Notes: generated by a model from the letters alone, not told the origin. A stretch of DNA of 64,000 nucleotides from Massilia rubra (GCF_011682065.1 NZ_VUYU01000001.1:517974-581973), one strand, 5' to 3'. Numbered from the stretch's first letter, positions 29,176 to 38,205 are shown. Program-made: numbers and translations.

Positions 29176-31256
29176 ACCGCCTGAATATGCCCTCCTGGTT
29201 GCGTGGAATGAAAGGCGGCGGCAACGCCCTGGCCGCTCCGGCCATCATCATCATGCTCTTGATGATGATGATCCTGCCCTTGCCGGCCTTCGTGCTGGAC
29301 GTGTTCTTCAGCTTCAACATCGCCCTGTCGGTGATCGTGCTGCTGACCAGCCTGTACACGGTCAAGCCGCTCGACTTCATGGCCTTCCCGACCATCCTGC
29401 TGGTGTCGACCATGCTGCGCCTGTCGCTCAACGTGGCCTCGACCCGTATCGTGCTGACCGAAGGCCACACCGGCGGCGCCGCGGCCGGTAAAGTGATTGA
29501 AGCCTTCGGTCACTTCCTGATCGGCGGCAACTACACGGTGGGTATCGTCGTGTTTATCATTCTGACCATCATTAACTTTACCGTCGTCACCAAGGGTGCG
29601 GGCCGGATCGCCGAAGTGGGCGCGCGTTTCGCCCTGGACGCGATGCCGGGCAAGCAGATGGCGATCGACGCCGACCTCAACGCCGGCCTGATCGCCGAAG
29701 ACGAAGCGCGCCGCCGCCGTACCGAAGTCGCCCAGGAAGCCGAGTTCTACGGCGCCATGGACGGCGCCTCGAAATACGTGCGCGGCGACGCGGTGGCCGG
29801 CATCATGGTGACCGTGATCAACGTGATCGGCGGCTTGCTGGTCGGTATCCTCCAGCACGACATGGCCTTTGGCGAAGCGGCCAAGACCTACACCCTGCTG
29901 GCCATCGGTGACGGCCTGGTGGCGCAGATTCCCTCGCTGATCATCTCGACCGCGGCCGGTATCGTGGTCTCGCGCGTGGCCAGCGACCAGGACATCGGCA
30001 CCCAGCTGGTGCGTCAGTTGTTCGCCAAGCCGGAAGTGCTGTACATCACCGCCGCGATCATCGGCGGCATGGGCTTGATTCCCGGCATGCCGAACCTGGT
30101 GTTCCTGTTGCTGGCCGGTTCCTTGGCGGGCACTGCGTATCTGATTAACAAGAAGGCCAAGGCGCCGCCGCCGGAAGAAATCGAAGCACCGGCGCCGCCG
30201 GCCCCGACCGAACAGGAAGAGGCCAGCTGGCAAGACATCATGCCGGTCGATACCCTGGGGCTGGAAGTGGGGTATCGTTTGATTCCGCTGGTCGACAAGA
30301 CCCAGGGCGGCGAGCTGCTCAAACGCATCAAAGGGATTCGCAAGAAATTCGCGCAGGAAGTCGGTTTCCTGGCGCCGCCGGTGCACATCCGCGACAATCT
30401 GGAACTCAAGCCGTCGGCTTACCGCATTACCCTCAAGGGCGTGGAAGTGGGCAGCGGCGAGTCGATGAACGGGCAGTTCCTGGCGATCAATCCGGGCATG
30501 GCCAGCGGCAGCCTGGCGGGCCTGGTGACCACCGATCCGGCCTTCGGCCTGCCTGCGGTGTGGATCGATGCCGGGTTACGCGACGAAGCGCAGAGCATGG
30601 GCTACACGGTGGTCGATGCCGGTACCGTGGTGGCGACGCACCTGAACCATTTGATCACCACGCACGCGTCGGAGTTGCTCGGCCGTGCGGAAGTGCAGGC
30701 CCTGCTCGACCACCTGGCCAAGGAAGCGCCGAAGCTGGTGGAAGACCTGGTGCCGAAGCTGGTGTCGCTGTCGACCCTGCAGAAAGTGTTGCAGAATCTG
30801 TTGATCGAAGGCGTGCACATCCGTGATATGCGGACCGTGATCGAGACCCTGGCCGAGTATGCGACGCAAACCCAGGATCCGGCCGAGCTGACCGCCGTGG
30901 TGCGCATTGCGCTGGGCCGGGCGATCGTGCAGCAGTTGTTCCCTGGCACGAATGAGTTGTCGGTGATGACCCTGGATAACCGGCTTGAGCGCTTGTTGAT
31001 GCAGGCGCTGGGCGCCGGTGGCGATGGCGCCGGGATCGAGCCGGGTTTGGCCGATACGATTGCGCAGCAGGCCGGTGCGGCGGCGGCGCAGCAGGAGCAG
31101 ATGGGCTTGACGCCGGTGTTGCTGGTGCCGGGGCCGTTACGGGCCTTGTTGTCGAAATTCTTGCGCCGGGCGCTGCCGCAATTGAAGGTGCTGTCGCACA
31201 ATGAGATTCCGGAGACCAAGACGATTCATGTGACCAGTTTGGTGGGGGCGCAGTAA
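29172..31256 (+). CDS. flhA: Flagellar export gate protein FlhA
   Basis: 694 residues. Eight hydrophobic helices occupy about 20-325, with the FHIPEP-type signature region (TMLRLSLNVASTRIVLTEGHTG, about 75-96) and GRIAEVGARFALDAMPGKQMAID-like charged loop. The C-terminal half is the cytosolic domain that docks export chaperones and substrates. It overlaps flhB by four bases. Downstream lies a REP-like element rather than the next flagellar gene, so flhF is probably transcribed separately. Confidence 0.97.
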   Translation: MNRLNMPSWLRGMKGGGNALAAPAIIIMLLMMMILPLPAFVLDVFFSFNIALSVIVLLTSLYTVKPLDFMAFPTILLVSTMLRLSLNVASTRIVLTEGHTGGAAAGKVIEAFGHFLIGGNYTVGIVVFIILTIINFTVVTKGAGRIAEVGARFALDAMPGKQMAIDADLNAGLIAEDEARRRRTEVAQEAEFYGAMDGASKYVRGDAVAGIMVTVINVIGGLLVGILQHDMAFGEAAKTYTLLAIGDGLVAQIPSLIISTAAGIVVSRVASDQDIGTQLVRQLFAKPEVLYITAAIIGGMGLIPGMPNLVFLLLAGSLAGTAYLINKKAKAPPPEEIEAPAPPAPTEQEEASWQDIMPVDTLGLEVGYRLIPLVDKTQGGELLKRIKGIRKKFAQEVGFLAPPVHIRDNLELKPSAYRITLKGVEVGSGESMNGQFLAINPGMASGSLAGLVTTDPAFGLPAVWIDAGLRDEAQSMGYTVVDAGTVVATHLNHLITTHASELLGRAEVQALLDHLAKEAPKLVEDLVPKLVSLSTLQKVLQNLLIEGVHIRDMRTVIETLAEYATQTQDPAELTAVVRIALGRAIVQQLFPGTNELSVMTLDNRLERLLMQALGAGGDGAGIEPGLADTIAQQAGAAAAQQEQMGLTPVLLVPGPLRALLSKFLRRALPQLKVLSHNEIPETKTIHVTSLVGAQ

Positions 31257-31333
31257 GTTTTCCCTTGTTTTGCAGGCGCCAAGGCGTCGCTGTTCTCAGC
31301 GTTACCCCCGTCGTTTCCGCTCTGCCTATACCT

Positions 31334-31422
31334 CGTCGTTCCCGCGCAGGCGGGAACCCAAGTTTCTTGCTCAGCCGTCGGCTGCGGAGCAAACTTGGGT
31401 TCCCGCCTGCGCGGGAACGACG
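31334..31422. repeat. REPIN: perfect 32-bp inverted repeat
   Basis: The left arm 31334-31365 and right arm 31391-31422 are exact reverse complements over 32 bp, each containing the REP-like hairpin TTCCCGC...GCGGGAA and the tail CCCAAGTTT. The 25-bp centre differs. It lies after flhA and before the GIY-YIG gene, and can also serve as a terminator. Confidence 0.85.
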
Positions 31423-31459
31423 GAGCTACGTGTAGAGCTGTTAACCTCTGACCGTCTCT

Positions 31460-31765
31460 TCAGTCCGCAGTGAAGTCCAGGTACAAATCCCGCCATGTCG
31501 GATTTTCGGCCTGCACCAGATTGACTTTCCAGTTGCGCCGCCACTTCTTGATCTGCTTCTCGCGCTTGATCGCTTCCATGATATCAAAGTGCATTTCATA
31601 CCAGACCAGCTTGTCCACCCGATAGCGCTTTGTGAAACCCTCGGCAAGGGCGCTACGATGTTGCCAGATACGCTTCACCAGGTCCGATGTCACGCCCGTG
31701 TACAAGGTGCCATACGGATCGCTGGCAAGGATATAGACATAGCTGTGCTTTTCCATGGCATTCAT
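31460..31765 (-). CDS. Small GIY-YIG endonuclease-domain protein
   Basis: 101 residues forming a single GIY-YIG domain: YVYILASDPYGTLYTGVTSD gives the Tyr-x-Tyr and Tyr-Thr-Gly strands, LVKRIWQHRS supplies the conserved Arg/His helix, and KLVWYEMHFDIMEAIKREKQ holds the catalytic Glu helix. It belongs to the short UPF0213/YhbQ-like class found in many proteobacteria. It is oriented against the flagellar genes and flanked on both sides by REP-like repeats (31334-31422 and 31825-31854), so the unit looks inserted. The biological substrate of this class is not known. Confidence 0.9.
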   Translation of the reverse strand: MNAMEKHSYVYILASDPYGTLYTGVTSDLVKRIWQHRSALAEGFTKRYRVDKLVWYEMHFDIMEAIKREKQIKKWRRNWKVNLVQAENPTWRDLYLDFTAD

Positions 31766-31824
31766 GGTGGGCTGTTACAAGTGCTGGTTTCTGCCCTGGC
31801 TCAATGGTGTGGGAGATTACGCGT

Positions 31825-31854
31825 ACTTGGGTTCCCGCCTGCGCGGGAACGACG
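31825..31854. repeat. REP-like single element
   Basis: A 30-bp sequence beginning ACTTGGGTTCCCGCCTGCG, identical to 30 of the 32 bases of the right arm of the 31334-31422 element. It stands alone 60 bp upstream of the GIY-YIG start. Confidence 0.85.
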
Positions 31855-32008
31855 GCGGGGAGCGGCGGTTTGCTCAGCGCGGGGACGACGCGATCGAAAT
31901 GAACCCCTTTTCCCTTCCTCCTCCCCAGATCGTTTCCATCCTGCATCGTCAATAATGGACCCTGTCAGTGCTCATGTGAGCACCCGGCAGGAACCCCAGG
32001 AGTTGGCG

Positions 32009-33337
32009 ATGAATGTCAAAAAATTTACGGCTGCAACATCACGCGACGCACTGCGTAAAGTACGCGAAGCGCTCGGACCCGACGCCGTCATCCTGTCCAA
32101 CCGGCCCGTCGATGGCGTGGTCGAAATCCTCGCCCTCGCCAGCGATGACGTCGCCTCGATTTCCTCGCCGGCCCCCGAGTCCGAAATGGCCCAGCCGCGC
32201 CCATCCCTGTCGATCCCGCCGGAAAGCTACGCCAACCGCCGCGTCGCTCCGGCCCCGGCCCCGGCCTACGCCGTCCAGCCCGAATCGTTCGACATGTCGA
32301 TGATGGCCTCGCAAATGTCATCCATGATGATGCAAGCCATGAATCAGGCCAAGGATAGCGCCGCGGCCGAAATGTCGGGCATGATGAATGAAATCCGCGC
32401 CATGCGTGGCTTGATGGAAAGCCAACTGGCCGAGATCGCCTGGGGCACCACCCAGCAGCGCGAACCGCAAAAAGCCGGGGTACTGCGCGAAATGCTGGCC
32501 GCCGGTTTCTCGGCCAGCCTGTCGCGCTATCTGATCGAAAAACTGCCGGCCGGGAAAGACGCCGCCGAGAGCCTGCGCTGGATCAAAACGGTCCTCTCGC
32601 GCAACCTGACCACCATCTCGAACGAAGATGAAATCCTGGAAAAGGGCGGCGTGTTCGCCCTGGTCGGCCCGACCGGCGTCGGCAAGACCACCAGCACCGC
32701 CAAGCTGGCCGCGCGCTGCGTGATGCGCCACGGCCCGGAAAAACTGGCCCTGATCACCACCGACGCCTATCGTATCGGCGGTCACGAACAATTGCGCATC
32801 TACGGCAAGATCCTCGGCGTGATGGTGCACTCGGTCAAGGATGAATCGGACCTGCGCATCGCCCTCAAGGAATTGCGCAACAAGCATACCGTGCTGATCG
32901 ACACCGTCGGCGTCTCCCAGCGCGACCAGAACGTGGCCGAACAGGTGGCGATGCTGTCCGAGACCGGCGCCGACGTCAAGCGCCTGCTGTGCCTGAACTC
33001 GACCTCGACCAACGAAACCCTCAACGAAGTCGTGCGCGCCTACCAGGGCAGCGGCCTGGCCGGCTGCATCATGACCAAACTCGACGAAGCGGCCTCGATC
33101 GGCAACGTGCTCGATGTCGTGATTCGCCAGAAACTGAACCTGTTCTATGTCTCGAACGGCCAGCGCGTGCCGGAAGACCTGCACCTGGCCGACCGCAACA
33201 TGCTGGTCGACCGCGCCTTCCGCCTCAAGCGCGACGCCGCCGCCACCCAGTTTTCGGACGCCGAACTGCCGCTGCTGATGGCTAACACCAGCAACGCCCG
33301 CAACGACCGCAGCCTGCGCGAGGTGTCCCTTGGCTAA
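32009..33337 (+). CDS. flhF: Flagellar biosynthesis GTPase FlhF
   Basis: 442-residue SRP-type GTPase that positions the flagellum at the pole. Residues 1-45 are the conserved N-terminal motif (MNVKKFTAATSRDALRKV). Residues about 60-120 are a Pro/Met-rich linker. The NG domain has the P-loop GPTGVGKTTS at about 220-229, DAYRIGGHEQL, DTVGVSQRD and TKLDE. The ATG at 32009 has CCAGGAG at ideal spacing. It overlaps flhG by eight bases. Confidence 0.95.
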   Translation: MNVKKFTAATSRDALRKVREALGPDAVILSNRPVDGVVEILALASDDVASISSPAPESEMAQPRPSLSIPPESYANRRVAPAPAPAYAVQPESFDMSMMASQMSSMMMQAMNQAKDSAAAEMSGMMNEIRAMRGLMESQLAEIAWGTTQQREPQKAGVLREMLAAGFSASLSRYLIEKLPAGKDAAESLRWIKTVLSRNLTTISNEDEILEKGGVFALVGPTGVGKTTSTAKLAARCVMRHGPEKLALITTDAYRIGGHEQLRIYGKILGVMVHSVKDESDLRIALKELRNKHTVLIDTVGVSQRDQNVAEQVAMLSETGADVKRLLCLNSTSTNETLNEVVRAYQGSGLAGCIMTKLDEAASIGNVLDVVIRQKLNLFYVSNGQRVPEDLHLADRNMLVDRAFRLKRDAAATQFSDAELPLLMANTSNARNDRSLREVSLG

Positions 33338-34157
33338 TCATTTCGATTTCGACCAGGCCGAAGGCCTGCGCCGGATGCTGGCCGGCCCCAAGCCACGCAT
33401 CGTCACCTTTCTTTCCGCCACGCCGCAAGACGACAAGGGCGCCATGCTGGTCAACCTGGGCGCGTCGCTCGCGCGCGCCGGCAACGACGTGCTCATCGTC
33501 GACGCCTGCGACCGCGAATACGGCGTGGCCCAGCGCCTCGGCGTGGCCGACCGCGCCAGCCTGTTGCAGGTGGCGCGCCAGCAGTGCGCGCTGAACCAGA
33601 TCATCCACCAGGTGCCGCAAGGCTTCGGCGTGGTCAGCATGGCGCGCGCGCGCGGCGGTCCGGACGAGGCGCGCCGCCTGGCCAAGACCTTCGACGTGCT
33701 GGTCAAGCAGACCGGCATCGTCATCGTCGACGGCGAATTCGGCGACGACGACACTTTTCCGGTGCCCATCATGGACAGTGCCGAGATCGTGGTCCAGGTC
33801 TCCACCAGCGCCGCCTCGATCACCGCCGCCTACTCCCTCATCAAGCGACTTTCGCAACAGTTGGGACGCCGTCCCTTCGGAATTCTGGTCACGGGCGCAT
33901 CCGAAGCGGAAGCGAAGGTGGTATACGATAATATGTCATCTGCGGCAAGTCGTTACCTTGCCGTACAGCTCACGTCGATGGGCTCGGTCCCGGCGGACGA
34001 ATACCTGCACCGGGCCGCGCGCTTGGGCCGGGCCGTGGTCGATGCGTTCCCGTTGGCGGGAGCCTCGGTTGCATTTCGCCAACTGGCGGGGCGCTTTGCC
34101 CTGTCGGCCATGCCGCAGCTCGGGCACACAGGGGGGACTTCCCATTTTGGTTCTTAA
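33330..34157 (+). CDS. flhG: FlhG/FleN-like MinD-family protein with degenerate P-loop
   Basis: 275 residues, positioned as FlhG, the ATPase that limits flagellar number and counteracts FlhF. The N-terminal DQAEGLRRM helix, which in FlhG stimulates FlhF GTPase, is intact. The deviant Walker A normally reading KGGxGKT is replaced by SATPQDDKGAMLVNLG (about 30-45), and the second Asp motif reads VIVDGEFGDDDTF. ATP binding is therefore doubtful. Start is TTG at 33330, supported by GAGGTG five bases upstream and by overlap with flhF. Confidence 0.85.
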   Translation: MANHFDFDQAEGLRRMLAGPKPRIVTFLSATPQDDKGAMLVNLGASLARAGNDVLIVDACDREYGVAQRLGVADRASLLQVARQQCALNQIIHQVPQGFGVVSMARARGGPDEARRLAKTFDVLVKQTGIVIVDGEFGDDDTFPVPIMDSAEIVVQVSTSAASITAAYSLIKRLSQQLGRRPFGILVTGASEAEAKVVYDNMSSAASRYLAVQLTSMGSVPADEYLHRAARLGRAVVDAFPLAGASVAFRQLAGRFALSAMPQLGHTGGTSHFGS

Positions 34158-34172
34158 AACATACTGAGATCT

Positions 34173-34904
34173 ATGTATACCGTCAAAGGGAAATCGGACA
34201 AGAACCATTTACTGACCGAGCATATGCCCTTGGTGAAGCGGCTCGCCCACCACATGAAGGCCAAGCTGCCGCCCAGCGTGGAAGTCGACGACCTGGTCCA
34301 GGCCGGCATGATCGGCCTGCTCGACGCCATCAGCCGCTATGAGGAAACCCACGGCGCCCAATTCGAAACCTACGCCGTGCTGCGCATCCGCGGCGCCATG
34401 CTCGATGAATTGCGCAGCAGCGACTGGCTGCCGCGCTCGATGCGGCAGAACATGCGCAAGATCGAAACGGCGATGAGCACCTTGCAGCAGAAGCTAGGCC
34501 ACCCGCCCACCGAGTCGGAAGTGGCCAAGAGCTTGAAACTGTCGCTGGCCGACTACCAGGACATGCTCACCGACGGCGGCGGCCACCAGCTGGTGTACTA
34601 CGAAGATTTCCACGATAACGAGGGCGGCAACGACAGCTTCCTCGACCGCTATGCGGTGGACGATGCCGATCCCCTGCGCAGCCTGCTCGACGGCGATTTC
34701 CGCCAGGCCGTCATCGACGCCATCGACGGCTTGCCGCCGCGCGAAAAAATCCTCATGGGCCTGTACTACGAAGAAGAACTGAACCTCAAAGAGATCGGGG
34801 CCGTCATGGGTGTATCGGAATCGCGCGTGTCGCAGCTGCACACCCAGGCGGTCGCGCGCCTGCGCGCGTCCTTGAAGGAGCAGGCGTGGACCGGGCCAGC
34901 ATAG
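34173..34904 (+). CDS. fliA: RNA polymerase sigma factor FliA (sigma-28)
   Basis: 243 residues with regions 2 (DLVQAGMIGLLDAISRYEE, FETYAVLRIRGAMLDELR), 3 (LGHPPTESEVAKSL) and 4 (LPPREKILMGLYYEEELNLKEIGAVMGVSESRVSQLH) of the flagellar sigma family, referenced here by those landmarks. It directs late flagellar promoters of the form TAAAGTTT-N11-GCCGATAA; matches are visible before flgM and flgK. Held inactive by FlgM (coded at 42 kb) until the hook is complete. Its end overlaps motC. Confidence 0.96.
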   Translation: MYTVKGKSDKNHLLTEHMPLVKRLAHHMKAKLPPSVEVDDLVQAGMIGLLDAISRYEETHGAQFETYAVLRIRGAMLDELRSSDWLPRSMRQNMRKIETAMSTLQQKLGHPPTESEVAKSLKLSLADYQDMLTDGGGHQLVYYEDFHDNEGGNDSFLDRYAVDDADPLRSLLDGDFRQAVIDAIDGLPPREKILMGLYYEEELNLKEIGAVMGVSESRVSQLHTQAVARLRASLKEQAWTGPA

Positions 34905-35632
34905 CGGGAATTTTCCTGGCCCTGGCCGGCCTGCTGGTCGGCCAGGCGCTGGAAGGGGGCAAGCTGTCGTCGCTGGTGCAGCCGGCGGCGTTTGCCATCG
35001 TCGTCATCGGCACCGTTGGCGCCGTGCTGCTGCAAAGCGAAGCGCCGACCTTCATGCGCGGCGTGCGCATGCTGCGCTGGGTGTTCTCGCCGCCGCCGAG
35101 CCAGCGCGCCGCCCTGGCGCGCGAGATCGCCGTGTGGGGCTTGCATGCGCGCCGCGACGGCTTGCTGTCGCTGGAAAAATACATGGCGGTCAACAAAGAT
35201 AAATTCGTGCAGAAGGGCTTGCGCTTGGTGGTCGACGGCATCGCCCCCGACAAGCTGCGCAGCCTGATGGAGATGGAAGTGACGGCCTACGAATTCGGCG
35301 AACGCCAGGCCGTCAAGATCTGGGAGGCGGCGGCCGGCTACTCGCCCACCATCGGCATCCTGGGCGCGGTGCTGGGGCTGATCCACGTGATGGAAAACCT
35401 GAGCGACCCGGGTAAGCTCGGCAGCGGGATTGCGGTCGCTTTCGTCTCGACCGTGTACGGGGTCGGGCTGGCGAATATGTTTTTCTACCCGATCGCCAAC
35501 AAGCTCAAGACCATCGTCGCCGAACGGGTGACCCAGTACGAAATCCTCACCGATGTCTTTCACGATATCGCCAGCGGCGACCATTCGCGCGTGATCGAAG
35601 AACGCGTCGCCTGCCTGCTCTCGCGGCCCTGA
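34886..35632 (+). CDS. motC: Flagellar motor stator protein MotC (MotA family)
   Basis: 248 residues with four membrane helices of the MotA/TolQ/ExbB class: two near 5-52 and two near 150-205. The cytoplasmic loop carries the charged residues that contact FliG, and the region AAGYSPTIGILGAVLGLIHVMENL is typical. Together with MotD it forms a proton-driven stator. Start is GTG at 34886, with AAGGAG correctly spaced inside the fliA end. The fliA-motC-motD order matches Pseudomonas, where a separate motAB also exists. Confidence 0.92.
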   Translation: MDRASIAGIFLALAGLLVGQALEGGKLSSLVQPAAFAIVVIGTVGAVLLQSEAPTFMRGVRMLRWVFSPPPSQRAALAREIAVWGLHARRDGLLSLEKYMAVNKDKFVQKGLRLVVDGIAPDKLRSLMEMEVTAYEFGERQAVKIWEAAAGYSPTIGILGAVLGLIHVMENLSDPGKLGSGIAVAFVSTVYGVGLANMFFYPIANKLKTIVAERVTQYEILTDVFHDIASGDHSRVIEERVACLLSRP

Positions 35633-35634
35633 CC

Positions 35635-36393
35635 ATGGCGCGCAAAAAGTACGAAGCCGAGCACGAAAATCACGAACGCTGGCTCATTTCGTACGCCGAT
35701 TTCATCACCTTGCTGTTCGCGTTTTTTGTGGTCATGTACGCCATTTCGGTCGTCAACGAAGGAAAATACAAGGTGTTTTCGGTCTCGCTGGGCGACGCCT
35801 TCGGCGGCAAGGACCAGAAGACGGCCAGTGTCGCCAGCAGCAACGTGCCGCAGCTGATCGTGCTGCCCGACCCGCTGATCAAGCGGCGCGCCGAAGCCAT
35901 GCGCAGCGAAAAGGAACGCTTGACCAACCTCGCGCAAAAGCTGACCTCGACCCTGGCGCCGCTAGTGCGCGAAGGCAAGGTGCGGGTGACGCAGAACAGC
36001 CGCGGGGTGAGCGTGGAAATCAATGCCAGTGTGTTGTTCGATCCGGGCGACGCCACCCTCACACCCGAATCGGACCAGGCCCTGCGCGCGCTGGCGGTGC
36101 TGCTCAAGGACGATCCGCACGCGGTGCAGGTGGAAGGGCACACCGACCCGACGCCGATCAGGAATGCGCTGTTCCCCTCGAACTGGGAACTGTCGGCGGT
36201 GCGCGCAAGCAGCGTGGTGCGCCTGTTCATCGACAGCGGCGTGGCGCCCGAGCGCCTCACTGCCGTGGGGCATGGCGCCAACATCGCGGTCGCATCCAAC
36301 GATACGCCCGAAGGGCGTGCGCGCAACCGGCGCGTGGCGGTGACAATCTTGTCGGCGCTGCCCGATACCACGACCGAAATCCCCACCCGTTGA
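35635..36393 (+). CDS. motD: Flagellar motor stator protein MotD (MotB family)
   Basis: 252 residues. A single transmembrane helix (about 18-38) contains the proton-binding Asp in SYADFITLLFAFFVVMYA. The periplasmic half is an OmpA-like peptidoglycan-binding domain with VQVEGHTDPTPI and NRRVAVTILS near the end. It lies two bases after motC. Stator pair with MotC, anchored to the cell wall. Confidence 0.94.
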   Translation: MARKKYEAEHENHERWLISYADFITLLFAFFVVMYAISVVNEGKYKVFSVSLGDAFGGKDQKTASVASSNVPQLIVLPDPLIKRRAEAMRSEKERLTNLAQKLTSTLAPLVREGKVRVTQNSRGVSVEINASVLFDPGDATLTPESDQALRALAVLLKDDPHAVQVEGHTDPTPIRNALFPSNWELSAVRASSVVRLFIDSGVAPERLTAVGHGANIAVASNDTPEGRARNRRVAVTILSALPDTTTEIPTR

Positions 36394-36527
36394 TTCAACC
36401 GGGCTGGCGTGAGGCCTGAAACGGTGCACAATGGTCGAGAACGGCGCAGGCGGGCGACCCGGCCCCGCTTCAGGCAAGCGCCGCCGGCCGGGACCGACAA
36501 GACAAGCACAAGACAAGGAGCAAGCCG

Positions 36528-37028
36528 ATGAAACGATCCGTGGCGGGCATATTGATGCTCATGGCGCTGGGACTGGCCTATGCGAAGGATAAGCCGATGA
36601 GTGGGGTGAGCGAGAAGGTATCGGTCGCTTCGCGCGGCGGCAAGGTGCTGGTGACCTTGACGGTGAGTAACAAGACCAGGCAGCCGATCTATCTGTGGAA
36701 GGTGACGTACCAGAGCCGGCAGCTGTTCGGGCCGGATTTCGACATCAGCGTGGTGGGCAGTGCGGCGCCGGTCAATTACATCGGCCCGGTGGTCAAGCGG
36801 GCGCCGCCGCAGCCCGACGATTACTTGAAGGTGGAGCCGAACGGCGTGCACCGCAATACCATCGACATCACGCGCGCGTATGATTTTCAGCCGGGCAAGC
36901 AGCGCTACCGGCTCAGTCATACGGGAAGTTACGTGCTTGATCTGCAGCAGCTGGATAATCCCGAGACGATGAAGCCGGCCTCGACGGTGTTCACGCATAC
37001 GCAGGTGGCCCAGCCGGCGGAGCAATAA
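36528..37028 (+). CDS. Secreted protein related to the N-terminal domain of the adjacent M35 protease
   Basis: 166 residues with a signal peptide (about 1-19) and an Ig-like beta domain. Comparing by eye, VLVTLTVSNKTRQPIYLWKV and VNYIGPVVKRAPPQPDDYLKV align with VVVRVTITNTSSKPQYVLKW and VPYQGRHYKRPAPTAKDYYLL of the protease coded convergently at 37102-38205, with the same spacing. It lacks any protease domain. It may be an inhibitor, chaperone or decoy derived from the protease's own N-domain; that is inference. It shares a terminator with the protease gene. Confidence 0.8.
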   Translation: MKRSVAGILMLMALGLAYAKDKPMSGVSEKVSVASRGGKVLVTLTVSNKTRQPIYLWKVTYQSRQLFGPDFDISVVGSAAPVNYIGPVVKRAPPQPDDYLKVEPNGVHRNTIDITRAYDFQPGKQRYRLSHTGSYVLDLQQLDNPETMKPASTVFTHTQVAQPAEQ

Positions 37029-37050
37029 GCAGCATCAAGCTGGCGATAAA

Positions 37051-37086
37051 AAAACAGCCTGGCCGCGCGCGCGGCCAGGCTGTTTT
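37051..37086. terminator. Bidirectional terminator between the M35 protease and its small relative
   Basis: Perfect 16-bp stem (37051-37066 with 37071-37086), arms starting AAAACAGCCTGG, four-base loop. A-run on one side and T-run on the other allow it to stop both convergent genes. Confidence 0.92.
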
Positions 37087-37101
37087 CCATTGCCCGCTCG
37101 C

Positions 37102-38205
37102 TTACGGCAGCGAAGGCGTGTTCTCGCCGAAATACTCGTGCGAGTCGGCATTGTCGACGGCCTTGGTCGGATTGCTGGTCGCCAGGCTGGCCGCAGCCGA
37201 CTGGCCATACGCCCAGTCATCGGTCGCCGCCACCACGTTGAAGTGGCTCAGTTCGTGCACCAGGGTGCCGCCCTTCGAATCGGTGCCCGAGGTCGGCGCC
37301 GACCAGAACGCGTTGCAGACGTAGATCTTGTACGGCTGGTTCGGGTACACATACGCGTAGTAGGATTCCTTGCAGCTGCAATCGACCACGATCGGCTTGC
37401 TATCGAGCGCGTTCTTGATATTGTTAAAGTGCGTCTTGACCGTCGCGTAGCGCGTCGACGTGTAGGCGCCGAACCATTTCTTGTAGCGCGTGCCTTGCAG
37501 GTTGCTGTTCAAGTAAGTCAGGCCGCTGTTGGCCATCGTTTTCGCTGCCGCCAGCCCCGAGTTGATCGAGGTCTGCTGCGACGAGCTGCAGCTGGCGAAC
37601 GAGATGCCGGCCGTTCCCGCAGCCTGCTGGCGCGCCGCCAGCTCGAGCGGATCGGCCACGATGGTGCCGCGCTCGAGGCGCCCGTCGATCCAGAGCGACA
37701 CCGGCGCCGATTCAATCTCGCCGATCTCGCGCTGGCCCTGCTGCGCGGTCAGGCTGTTCTCGTCGTCGCCGGTCGAGTTGAACAGGTTGAGCGAGGCCGC
37801 GTGGTAGCGGATCGCGTAGTCGCCGGTCACGCTCATGTCGTACATGGACGAGAGCTCCACCTTGGCGGTGTGCGAGGCGCCCGGCTTGAGCAGGTAGTAA
37901 TCCTTGGCGGTCGGGGCAGGGCGCTTGTAATGGCGGCCCTGGTACGGTACGTCCACGCCGTCGCGGGTGACGTCGAACAGATGGTCTTCCACACCGGCAA
38001 ACGGCGTATGCCATTTCAGCACGTATTGCGGCTTGGACGAGGTGTTGGTGATGGTCACGCGCACGACCACGTCATCCTGCTTGCCGAGCGAGGATTTTTC
38101 GGGACTCAGGCTGACAGTCACCCCGTTCGACCCCGCCTGGGCTGCCAGGCAGGCTGCTGCTGCAACGATACCGACGCTTGCTTTTACCAAGTGATTCCAG
38201 TTCAT
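37102..38205 (-). CDS. Secreted M35 (deuterolysin/aspzincin) metalloprotease
   Basis: 367 residues. A signal peptide (about 1-24) is followed by an Ig-like N-terminal domain (about 27-165) and the M35 catalytic domain. The zinc site is HELSHF at about 317-322, with the third ligand Asp in NVVAATDDWAYG, the pattern of peptidyl-Lys-type aspzincins. Cys pairs (SCSCKES, YVCNAF) suggest disulfides and extracellular action. An AT-rich region of about 330 bp precedes it. The small secreted protein opposite it resembles its N-domain. Confidence 0.93.
   Translation of the reverse strand: MNWNHLVKASVGIVAAAACLAAQAGSNGVTVSLSPEKSSLGKQDDVVVRVTITNTSSKPQYVLKWHTPFAGVEDHLFDVTRDGVDVPYQGRHYKRPAPTAKDYYLLKPGASHTAKVELSSMYDMSVTGDYAIRYHAASLNLFNSTGDDENSLTAQQGQREIGEIESAPVSLWIDGRLERGTIVADPLELAARQQAAGTAGISFASCSSSQQTSINSGLAAAKTMANSGLTYLNSNLQGTRYKKWFGAYTSTRYATVKTHFNNIKNALDSKPIVVDCSCKESYYAYVYPNQPYKIYVCNAFWSAPTSGTDSKGGTLVHELSHFNVVAATDDWAYGQSAAASLATSNPTKAVDNADSHEYFGENTPSLP

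Noticed and set aside
31334..31854. CRISPR-like array from repeated palindromes
   Set aside because: Only two or three copies with irregular spacing and inverted arrangement; the pattern fits REP/REPIN elements.
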